64,000 nt of DNA, taken from contig NC_079876.1 of assembly GCF_029227915.1 (NCBI RefSeq), positions 22,074,001 through 22,138,000 of the forward strand, given 5' to 3'. Source of the stretch: Hydractinia symbiolongicarpus (Eukaryota > Cnidaria > Hydrozoa > Anthoathecata > Hydractiniidae). A model generated the notes under the pieces. It was not told the origin of the DNA, ran no database searches, and saw only the letters and a list, made by a program, of their open reading frames with translations. A program made the position numbers and the translations under genes. How positions within the stretch are numbered: position 1 is the stretch's first letter; every line of letters begins with the position of its first letter. Positions 50,105 through 61,159 of this stretch are shown here, piece by piece.

Positions 50105-52288
50105 AGGCCTCTAAAGACTGTTATATGGCCCTTTGCCACCTAACAAAGGTCCTACACTTAAATCACGTGGTTCCACGTGCCTGCGCAGGTTACCATCGGT
50201 CTATTCCTTCCACTCTCAATGGACTACGACGTCTCAAGTCCTTTTCCATCGTCCCATGATCTTACAACGCAGTGAACTACGTGTAGAGGCCTCTAAAGAT
50301 TGTTATATGGCCTGTTGCCGCCTAATAAAGGCTTTACACGTAATTCACGTGCTTCGACGTGTCTGCGCAGGTAACCATCGGTCTATTCCTACCACTCTCA
50401 ATGGACTACGACGTCTCAAGTTGTTTTCCATCACGCCATGGTCTCACAACACAGTGAACTACCTGTAGAGCCCTCTAAGGCCTGTTATATGACCTTTTAT
50501 CACCTAATAAAAGCCTTACACGTAAATCACGTGGTTCCACGTGCCTGCGCAGGTTACCATCAGTCTATTCCTCCTACACGCAATGGACTACGACGTCTCA
50601 AGTCCTTTTCCATCGTCCCATGATCTTACAACGAAGTGAACTACGTGTAGAGGCCTCTAAGGCCTGTTATATGACCTTTTATCACCTAATAAAAGCCTTA
50701 CACGTAAATCACGTGGTTCTACGTGCCTGCGCAGGTTAGCATCGGTCTATTCCTTCTACACTCACTGGACTACGACGTTTCAAGTCATTTTCCATCGCGC
50801 CATGGTCTTACAACGCGGTGAAATACGTGTAGAGCCCTCTAAGGCCTGTTATATGACCTTTTATCACCTAATAAAAGCCTTACACGTAAATTACGTGGTT
50901 CTACGTGCCTGCGCAGGTTAGCATCGGTCTATTCCTTCTACACTCACTGGACTATGACGTTTCAAGTCATTTTCCACCGCGCCATGGTTTTACAACGCGG
51001 TGAAATACGTGTAAAGGCTTATAAGGACTGTGATATTGCCTTTTGCCGCCTAATAAAGGCTTTACACCTAAAACACGTGGTTCAACGTGTCTGCGCAGGT
51101 TACCATCCGTCTATTCCTTCCACTCTCAATGGACTACGACGTCTCAAGTCGATTTCTAACGCGCCATGGTCTTACAACATAGTGAACTACGTGTAGAGGC
51201 CTCTAAAGACTGTTATATGGCCCTTTGCCACCTAACAAAGGTCCTACACTTAAATCACGTGGTTCCACGTGCCTGCGCAGGTTACCATCGGTCTATTCCT
51301 TCCACTCTCAATGGACTACGACGTCTCAAGTCCTTTTCCATCGTCCCATGATCTTACAACGCAGTGAACTACGTGTAGAAGCCTCTAAAGATTGTTATAT
51401 GGCCTGTTGCCGCCTAATAAAGGCTTTACACGTAATTCACGTGCTTCGACGTGTCTGCGCAGGTAACCATCGGTCTATTCCTACCACTCTCAATGGACTA
51501 CGACGTCTCAAGTTGTTTTCCATCACGCCATGGTCTCACAACACAGTGAACTACCTGTAGAGCCCTCTAAGGCCTGTTATATGACCTTTTATCACCTAAT
51601 AAAAGCCTTACACGTAAATCACGTGGTTCCACGTGCCTGCGCAGGTTACCATCAGTCTATTCCTCCTACACGCAATGGACTACGACGTCTCAAGTCCTTT
51701 TCCATCGTCCCATGATCTTACAACGAAGTGAACTACGTGTAGAGGCCTCTAAGGCCTGTTATATGACCTTTTATCACCTAATAAAAGCCTTACACGTAAA
51801 TCACGTGGTTCTACGTGCCTGCGCAGGTTAGCATCGGTCTATTCCTTCTACACTCACTGGACTACGACGTTTCAAGTCATTTTCCATCGCGCCATGGTCT
51901 TACAACGCGGTGAAATACGTGTAGAGCCCTCTAAGGCCTGTTATATGACCTTTTATCACCTAATAAAAGCCTTACACGTATATTACGTGGTTCTACGTGC
52001 CTGCGCAGGTTAGCATCGGTCTATTCCTTCTACACTCACTGGACTACGACGTTTCAAGTCATTTTCCACCGCGCCATGGTTTTACAACGCGGTGAAATAC
52101 GTGTAAAGGCTTATAAGGACTGTGATATTGCCTTTTGCCGCCTAATAAAGGCTTTACACCTAAAACACGTGGTTCAACGTGTCTGCGCAGGTTACCATCC
52201 GTCTATTCCTTCCACTCTCAATGGACTACGACGTCTCAAGTCGATTTCCAACGCGCCATGGTCTTACAACATAGTGAACTACGTGTAG
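50105..52288 (+). repeat. 6-mer tandem duplication (2 x 1,092 bp)
   Basis: Landmarks at 50105, 50287, 50469, 50651, 50833 and 51015 recur at 51197, 51379, 51561, 51743, 51925 and 52107, an offset of 1,092 bp or six monomers. Shared private variants include CCTACACTTAAATCACG near 50153 and 51245 and CGAAGTGAAC near 50632 and 51724. Small differences exist, for example GTAAATTACG near 50888 against GTATATTACG near 51979, and GATTTCTAAC near 51150 against GATTTCCAAC near 52242. The exact breakpoints probably lie about 50 bases upstream of the coordinates given. Confidence 0.84.
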
Positions 52289-55200
52289 AGGCCTCTAAAG
52301 ACTGTTATATGGCCCTTTGCCACCTAACAAAGGTCCTACACGTAAATCACATGGTTCCACGAGCCTGCGCAGGTTACCATCGGTCTATTCCTACCACTCT
52401 CAATGGGCTACGACGTCTCAAGTTGTTTTCCATCACGCCATGGTCTCACAACACAGTGAACTACCTGTAGAGGCCTCTAAGTCCTGTTATATGACCTTTT
52501 ACCACCTAATAAAAGCCTTACACGTAAATCACGTGCTTCCACGTGTCTGCGCAGGTAACCATCGGTCTATTCCTACCACTCTCAATGGGCTACGACGTCT
52601 CAAGTTGTTTTCCATCACGCCATGGTCTCACAACACAGTGAACTACCTGTAGAGGCCTCTAAGTCCTGTTATATGGCCCTTTGCCAACTAACAAAGGCCC
52701 TGCGCGTAAATCACGTGGTTCCACGTACCTACGCAGTTCACTATCGCTCTATTCCTTCCACTCTCAATGGGCTACGACGTCTCAAGTTGTTTTCCATCAC
52801 GCCATGGTCTTACAACACAGTGAACTACGTGTAGAGTCCTCTAAAGATTGTTACATGGCCTGTTGCCGCCTAATAAAAGCTCTACACGTCGATCCAGTGG
52901 TTTCACGTGTCTGCGCAGGTTACCATCCGTCTATTCCTTGCACTCTCAATGGACTACGACGTCTCAAGTCGTTTTCCGGCGCGCCGTGGTCTTACATCAC
53001 AGTGAACTACGTGTAGAAGCCTCTAAGGCCTGTTATATGACTTTTGACCACCTAATAAAAGCCTTACACGTAAATCACGTGGTTCCACGTACCTATGCAG
53101 TTCACCATCGGTCTATTCCTTCCACTTTCAATGGACTACGACGTCTCAAGTCCTTTTCCATCGTGCCATGATCTTACAACGCAGTGAACTACGTGTAAAG
53201 GCCTCTAAAGACTGTTATATGGCCTCTTGCCGCCTAATAAAGGCCTTACACCTATAACACGTGGTTCCACGTGCCTGCGAGGTTACCATCGGTCTATTCC
53301 ATCCACTCTCAATGGACTACGACGTCTGAACTTGTTTTCCATCGCGCCATGGTCTTACAGCACAGTGAACTACGTGTAGAGGCCTCTAAGGGCTGTTATA
53401 TGACCTTTTATCACCTAATACAAGCCTTACACGTAAATCACGTGGTTCCACGTACTTCCGCAGGTTAACATCGGTCTATTCCTCCTACACTCAATGGACT
53501 ACGACGTCTCAAGTCCTTTTCCATCGTCCCATGATCTTACAACGCAGTGAACTACGTGTAGAGGCCTCTAAAGATTGTTATATGGCCTGTTGTGCCTAAT
53601 AAAGGCTTTACACGTAATTCACGTGCTTCGATGTGTCTGCGCAGGTAACCATCGGTCTATTCCTACCACTCTCAATGGACTACGACGTCTCAAGTCGATT
53701 TCTAACGCGCCATGGTCTTACAACATAGTGAACTATGTGTAGAGGCCTCTAAAGACTGTTATATGGCCCTTTGCCACCTAACAAAGGTCCTACACTTAAA
53801 TCACGTTGTTCCACGTGCCTGCGCAGGTTACCATCGGTCTATTCCTTCCACTCTCAATGGACTACGACGTCTCAAGTCCTTTTCCATCGTCCCATGATCT
53901 TACAACGCAGTGAACTACGTGTAGAGGCCTCCAAAGATTGTTATATGGCCTGTTGCCGCCTAATAAAGGCTTTACACGTAATTCACGTGCTTCGACGTGT
54001 CTGCGCAGGTAACCATCGGTCTATTCCTACCACTCTCAATGGACTACGACGTCTCAAGTTGTTTTTCATCACGCCATGGTCTCACAACACAGTGAACTAC
54101 CTGTAGAGCCCTCTAAGGCCTGTTATATGACCTTTTACCACCTAATAAAAGCCTTACACGTAAATCACGTGGTTCCACGTGCCTGCGCAGGTTACCATCA
54201 GTCTATTCCTTCTACACGCAATGGACTACGACGTCTCAAGTTCTTTTCCATCGTCCCATGATCTTACAACGCAGTGAACTACGTGTAGAGGCCTCTAAGG
54301 ACTGTGATATTGCCTTTTGCCGCCTAATAAAGGCTTTACACCTAAAACACGTGGTTCGACGTGTCTGCGCAGGTTACCATCCGTCTATTCCTTCCATTCT
54401 CAATGCACTACGACGTCTCAAGTCGATTTCCAACGCGCCATGGTCTTACAACATAGTGAACTACGTGTAGAGGCCTCTAATGACTGTTATATGGCCCTTT
54501 GCCACCTAACAAAGGTCCTACACGTAAATCACGTGGTTCCACGAGCCTGCGCAGGTTACCATCGGTCTATTCCTACCACTCTCAATGGGCTACGACTTCT
54601 CAAGTTGTTTTCCATCACGCCATGGTCTCACAACACAGTGAACTACCTGTAGAGCCCTCTAAGGCCTGTTATATGACCTTTTATCACCTAATAAAAGCCT
54701 TACACGTAAATCACGTGGTTCCACGTGCCTGCGCAGGTTACCATCAGTCTATTCCTTCTACACGCAATGGACTACGACGTCTCAAGTCGATTTCTAACGC
54801 GCCATGGTCTTACAACATAGTGAACTACGTGTAGAGGCCTCTAAAGACTGTTATATGGCCCTTTGCCACCTAACAAAGGTCCTACACGTAAAACACGTGG
54901 TTCCACGAGCCTGCGCAGGTTAGCATCGGTCTATTCCTCCTACACTCAATGGACTACGACGTCTCAAGTCCTTTTCCATCGTCCCATGATCTTACAACGC
55001 AGTGAAGTACGTGTAGAGGCCTCTAAAGATTGTTATATGGCCTGTTGCCGCCTAATAAAAGCTTTACACGTAATTCACGTGCTTCGACGTGTCTGCGCAG
55101 GTAACCATCGGTCTATTCCTACCACTCTCAATGGACTACGACGTCTCAAGTTGTTTTCCATCACGCCATGGTCTCACAACACAGTGAACTACCTGTAGAG

Positions 55201-56290
55201 CCCTCTAAGGCCTGTTATATGACCTTTTATCACCTAATAAAAGCCTTACACGTAAATCACGTGGTTCTACGTGCCTGCGAAGGTTAGCATCGGTCTATTC
55301 CTTCTACACTCACTGGACTACGACGTTTCAAGTCATTTTCCATCTCGCCATGGTCTTACAACGCGGTGAAATACGTGTAAAGGCTTATAAGGACTGTGAT
55401 ATGGCCTTTTGCCGCCTAATAAAGGCTTTACACCTAAAACACGTGGTTCGACGTGTCTGCGCAGGTTACCATCCGTCTATTCCTTCCACTCTCAATGGAC
55501 AACGACGTCTCAAGTCGATTTCCAACGCGCCATGGTCTTACAACAAAGTGAACTACGTGTAGAGGCCTCTAAAGACTGTTATATGGCCCTTTGCCACCTA
55601 ACAAAGGTCCTACACGTAAATCACGTGGTTCCACGAACCTGCGCAGGTTATCATCGGTCTATTCCTTCCACTCTCAATGGGCTACGACGTCTCAAGTTGT
55701 TTTCCATCACGCCATGGTCTTACAACACAGTGAACTACGTGTAGAGTCCTCTAAAGACTGTTATATGGCCCTTTGCCACCTAACAAAGGTCCTACACTTA
55801 AATCACGTGGTTCCACGTGCCTGCGCAGGTTACCATCGGTCTATTCCTTCCACTCTCAATGGACTACGACGTCTCAAGTCCTTTTCCATCCTCCCATGAT
55901 CTTACAACGCAGTGAACTACGTGTAGAGGCCTCTAAAGATTGTTATATGGCCTGTTGCCGCCTAATAAAGGCTTTACACGTAATTCACGTGCTTCGACGT
56001 GTCTGCGCAGGTAACCATCGGTCTATTCCTACCACTCTCAATGGACTACGACGTCTCAAGTTGTTTTCCATCACGCCATGGTCTCACAACACAGTGAACT
56101 ACCTGTAGAGCCCTCTAAGGCCTGTTATATGACCTTTTATCACCTAATAAAAGCCTTACACGTAAATCACGTGGTTCCACGTGCCTGCGCAGGTTACCAT
56201 CAGTCTATTCCCCCTACACGCAATGAACTACGACGTCTCAAGTCCTTTTCCATCGTCCCATGATCTTACAACGAAGTGAAATACGTGTAG
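51925..56290 (+). repeat. 24-mer higher-order repeat, copy 1 (4,366 bp)
   Basis: Landmarks at 51925, 52107, 52289, 52471 and 52653 recur at 56291, 56473, 56655, 56837 and 57019, an offset of 4,366 bp (24 monomers less two bases). The shared monomers include the CACATGGTTCC variant near 52349 and 56714, and the ACGTGCTTCCACGTG variant near 52530. This copy contains the GGCGCGCC monomer at 52835 and a one-base loss (CTGCGAGG) near 53277; both are changed in copy 2. It overlaps the second 1,092-bp 6-mer copy because the 24-mer was formed after that duplication. Confidence 0.8.
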
Positions 56291-59200
56291 AGCCCTCTAA
56301 GGCCTGTTATATGACCTTTTATCACCTAATAAAAGCCTTACACGTAAATTACGTGGTTCTACGTGCCTGCGCAGGTTAGCATCGGTCTATTCCTTCTACA
56401 CTCACTGGACTACGACGTTTCAAGTCATTTTCCACCGCGCCATGGTTTTACAACGCGGTGAAATACGTGTAAAGGCTTATAAGGACTGTGATATTGCCTT
56501 TTGCCGCTTAATAAAGGCTTTACACCTAAAACACGTGGTTCAACGTGTCTGCGCAGGTTACCATCCGTCTATTCCTTCCACTCTCAATGGACTACGACGT
56601 CTCAAGTCGATTTCCAACGCGCCATGGTCTTACAACATAGTGAACTACGTGTAGAGGCCTCTAAAGACTGTTATATGGCCCTTTGCCACCTAACAAAGGT
56701 CCTACACGTAAATCACATGGTTCCACGAGCCTGCGCAGGTTACCATCGGTCTATTCCTACCACTCTCAATGGGCTACGACGTCTCAAGTTGTTTTCCATC
56801 ACGCCATGGTCTCACAACACAGTGAACTACCTGTAGAGGCCTCTAAGTCCTGTTATATGACCTTTTACCACCTAATAAAAGCCTTACACGTAAATCACGT
56901 GCTTCCACGTGTCTGCGCAGGTAACCATCGGTCTATTCCTACCACTCTCAATGGGCTACGACGTCTCAAGTTGTTTTCCATCACGCCATGGTCTCACAAC
57001 ACAGTGAACTACCTGTAGAGGCCTCTAAGTCCTGTTATATGGCCCTTTGCCAACTAACAAAGGCCCTGCACGTAAATCACGTGGTTCCACGTACCTACGC
57101 AGTTCACTATCGCTCTATTCCTTCCACTCTCAATGGGCTACGACGTCTCAAGTTGTTTTCCATCACGCCATGGTCTTACAACACAGTGAACTACGTGTAG
57201 AGTCCTCTAAAGATTGTTACATGGCCTGTTGCCGCCTAATAAAAGCCATACACGTAAATCACGTGGTTCCACGTACCTATGCAGTTCACCATCGGTCTAT
57301 TCCTTCCACTTTCAATGGACTACGACGTCTCAAGTCCTTTTCCATCGTGCCATGATCTTACAACGCAGTGAACTACGTGTAAAGGCCTCTAAAGACTGTT
57401 ATATGGCCTCTTGCCGCCTAATAAAGGCCTTACACCTATAACACGTGGTTCCACGTGCCTGCGCAGGTTACCATCGGTCTATTCCATCCACTCTCAATGG
57501 ACTACGACGTCTGAACTTGTTTTCCATCGCGCCATGGTCTTACAGCACAGTGAACTACGTGTAGAGGCCTCTAAGGGCTGTTATATGACCTTTTATCACC
57601 TAATACAAGCCTTACACGTAAATCACGTGGTTCCACGTACTTCCGCAGGTTAACATCGGTCTATTCCTCCTACACTCAATGGACTACGACGTCTCAAGTC
57701 CTTTTCCATCGTCCCATGATCTTACAACGCAGTGAACTACGTGTAGAGGCCTCTAAAGATTGTTATATGGCCTGTTGTGCCTAATAAAGGCTTTACACGT
57801 AATTCACGTGCTTCGATGTGTCTGCGCAGGTAACCATCGGTCTATTCCTACCACTCTCAATGGACTACGACGTCTCAAGTCGATTTCTAACGCGCCATGG
57901 TCTTACAACATAGTGAACTACGTGTAGAGGCCTCTAAAGACTGTTATATGGCCCTTTGCCACCTAACAAAGGTCCTACACTTAAATCACGTGGTTCCACG
58001 TGCCTGCGCAGGTTATCATCGGTCTATTCCTTCCACTCTCAATGGACTACGACGTCTCAAGTCCTTTTCCATCGTCCCATGATCTTACAACGCAGTGAAC
58101 TACGTGTAGAGGCCTCTAAAGATTGTTATATGGCCTGTTGCCGCCTAATAAAGGCTTTACACGTAATTCACGTGCTTCGACGTGTCTGCGCAGGTAACCA
58201 TCGGTCTATTCCTACCACTCTCAATGGACTACGACGTCTCAAGTTGTTTTCCATCACGCCATGGTCTCACAACACAGTGAACTACCTGTAGAGCCCTGTA
58301 AGGCCTGTTATATGACCTTTTATCACCTAATAAAAGCCTTACACGTAAATCACGTGGTTCCACGTGCCTGCGCAGGTTACCATCAGTCTATTCCTTCTAC
58401 ACGCAATGGACTACGACGTCTCAAGTTCTTTTCCATCGTCCCATGATCATACAACGCAGTGAACTACGTGTAGAGGCCTCTAAGGCCTGTTATATGACCT
58501 TTTATCACCTAATAAAAGCCTTACACGTAAATCACGTGGTTCTACGTGCCTGCGCAGGTTAGCATCGGTCTATTCCTACTACACTCACTGGACTACGACG
58601 TTTCAAGTCATTTTCCATCGCGCCATGGTCTTACAACGCGGTGAAATACGTGTAGAGCCCTCTAAGGCCTGTTATATGACCTTTTATCACCTTATAAAAG
58701 CCTTACACGTAAATCACGTGGTTCTACGTGCCTGCGCAGGTTAGCATCGGTCTATTCCTTCTACACTCACTGGACTACGACGTTTCAAGTCATTTTCCAC
58801 CGCGCCATGGTTTTACAACGCGGTGAAATACGTGTAAAGGCTTATAAGGACTGTGATATTGCCTTTTGCCGCCTAATAAAGGCTTTACACCTAAAACACG
58901 TGGTTCGACGTGTCTGCGCAGGTTACCATCCGTCTATTCCTTCCACTCTCAATGGACTACGACGTCTCAAGTCGATTTCCAACGCGCCATGGTCTTACAA
59001 CATAGTGAACTACGTGTAGAGGCCTCTAAAGACTGTTATATGGCCCTTTGCCACCTAACAAAGGTCCTACACGTAAATAACGTGGTTCCACGAGCCTGCG
59101 CAGGTTACCATCGGTCTATTCCTACCACTCTCAATGGGCTACGACGTCTCAAGTTGTTTTCCATCACGCCATGGTCTCACAACACAGTGAACTACCTGTA

Positions 59201-59747
59201 GAGGCTTCTAAGTCCTGTTATATGACCTTTTACCACCTAATAAAAGCCTTACACGTAAATCACGTGCTTCCACGTGTCTGCGCAGGTAACCATCGATCTA
59301 TTCCTACCACTTTCAATGGGCTACGACGTCTCAAGTTGTTTTCCATCACGCCATGGTCTCACAACACAGTGAACTACCTGTAGAGGCCTCTAAGTCCTGT
59401 TATATGACCTTTTACCACCTAATAAAAGCCTTACACGTAAATCACGTGCTTCCACGTGTCTGCGCAGGTAACCATCGGTCTATTCCTACCACTCTCAATG
59501 GACTACGACGTCTCAAGTTGTTTTCCATCACACCATGGTCTCACAACACAGTGAACTACCTGTAGAGCCCTCTAAGGCCTGTTATATGACCTTTTATCAC
59601 CTAATAAAAACCTTACACGTAAATCACGTGATTCCAGGTGACTGCGCAGGTTAGCATCGGTCTATTCTTCCTACACGCAATGGACTACGACGTCTCAAGT
59701 CCTTTTCCATCGTCCCATGATCTTACAACGCAGTGAACTACGTGTAG

Positions 59748-59925
59748 AGGCCTCTAAAGATTGTTATATGGTTGCCGCCTAATAAAGGCTTTACACGTAA
59801 TTCACGTGCTTCGACGTGTCTGCGCAGGTAACCATCGGTCTATTCCTACCACTCTCACTGGACTACGACGTTTCAAGTCGTTTTCCACCGCGCCATGGTC
59901 TTACAACGCGGTTAAATACGTGTAA
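59748..59925 (+). repeat. Short monomer, 178 bp (4-bp deletion)
   Basis: Left half reads TATATGGTTGCCGCC, four bases shorter than the TATATGGCCTGTTGCCGCC form of the same class; the rest is full length. The same loss is seen at 60472. Confidence 0.87.
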
Positions 59926-60471
59926 AGGCTTATAAGGACTGTGATATGGCCTTTTGCCGCCTAATAAAGGCTTTACACCTAAAACACGTTGTTCGACGTG
60001 TCTGCGCAGGTTACCATCTGTCTATTCCTTCCACTCTCAATGGACTACGACGTCTCAAGTCGATTTCTAACACGCCATGGTCTTACAACATAGTGAACTA
60101 CGTGTAGAGGCCTCTAAAGACTGTTATATGGCCCTTTGCCACCTAACAAAGGTCCTACACGTAAATCACGTGGTTCCACGAGCCTGCGCAGGTTACCATC
60201 GGTCTATTCCTACCACTCTCAATGGGCTGCGACGTCTCAAGTTGTTTTCCATCACGCCATGGTCTCACAACACAGTGAACTACCTGTAGAGGCCTCTAAG
60301 TCCTGTTATATGACCTTTTACCACCTAATGAAAGCCTTACACGTAAATCACGTGGTTCAACGTACTTCCGCATGTTATCATCGGTCTATTCCTTCTACAC
60401 TCACTGGACTACGACGTTTCAAGTCGTTTTCCATCGCGCCATGGTCTTACAACGCAGTGAAATACGTGTAG

Positions 60472-60631
60472 AGGCCTCTAAAGATTGTTATATGGTTGCC
60501 GCCTAATAAAGGCTTTACACGTAATTCACGTGCTTCGACGTGTCTGCGCAGGTAACCATCGGTCTATTCCTTCTACACTCACTGGACTACGACGTTTCAA
60601 GTCGTCTTACAACGCAGTGAAATACGTGTAA
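60472..60631 (+). repeat. Short monomer, 160 bp (18-bp plus 4-bp deletions)
   Basis: This monomer carries the 18-bp loss (CAAGTCGTCTTACAACGC near 60600) and also a 4-bp loss in its left half (TATATGGTTGCCGCC where related monomers have TATATGGCCTGTTGCCGCC). The 4-bp loss is shared with 59748-59925, so the unit is a recombinant of two deletion lineages. Confidence 0.88.
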
Positions 60632-60795
60632 AGGCCTCTAAGGCCTGTTATATGACCTTTTATCACCTAATAAAAGCCTTACACGTAAATCACGTGGTTC
60701 TACGTGCCTGCGCAGGTTAGAATCGGCCTATTCCTTCTACACTCACTGGACTACGACGTTTCAAGTCGTCTTACAACGCAGTGAAATACGTGTAA
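60632..60795 (+). repeat. Short monomer, 164 bp (18-bp deletion class)
   Basis: Immediately follows the 160-bp monomer and carries the same 18-bp loss, but its left half is of a different class (GACCTTTTATCACC, with TCTACGTGCC). The deletion-bearing right half has therefore been joined to a new left half. Confidence 0.88.
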
Positions 60796-61159
60796 AGGCC
60801 TCTAAGGACTGTTATATGGCCTTTTGCCGCCTAATAAAGGCCTCACACCTAAAACACGTGGTTCGACATGTCTGCGCAGGTTACCATCGGTCTATTCCTT
60901 CCACTCTCAATGGACTACGAGGTCTCAAGTCGCTTTCCAACGCGCGATGGTCTTACAACATAGTGAACTACGTGTAGAGGCCTCTAAAGACTGTTATATG
61001 GCCCTTTGCCAACTAACAAAGGCCCTGCACGTAAATCACGTGGTTCCACGTACCTACGCAGTTCACTATCGCTCTATTCCTTCCTCTCTCAATAGGCTAC
61101 GACGTCTCAAGTCCTTTTCCATCGTCCCATGATCTTACAACGAAGTGAACTACGTGTAG

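Larger units (their letters stand above)
56291..61159 (+). repeat. 24-mer unit, copy 2, one monomer lost, followed by a mosaic with short monomers
   Basis: The copy follows 51925 onward up to about 57238. The monomer 57201-57382 then fuses the left part of the 52835-type monomer to the right part of the 53017-type monomer, so one 182-bp unit is missing, and later landmarks run at an offset of 4,185 bp (53743 to 57928). From about 58474 the order diverges. 59202-59565 holds two near-identical monomers in tandem. 59748-60795 contains monomers of 178, 160 and 164 bp. No gene is present. Confidence 0.77.
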
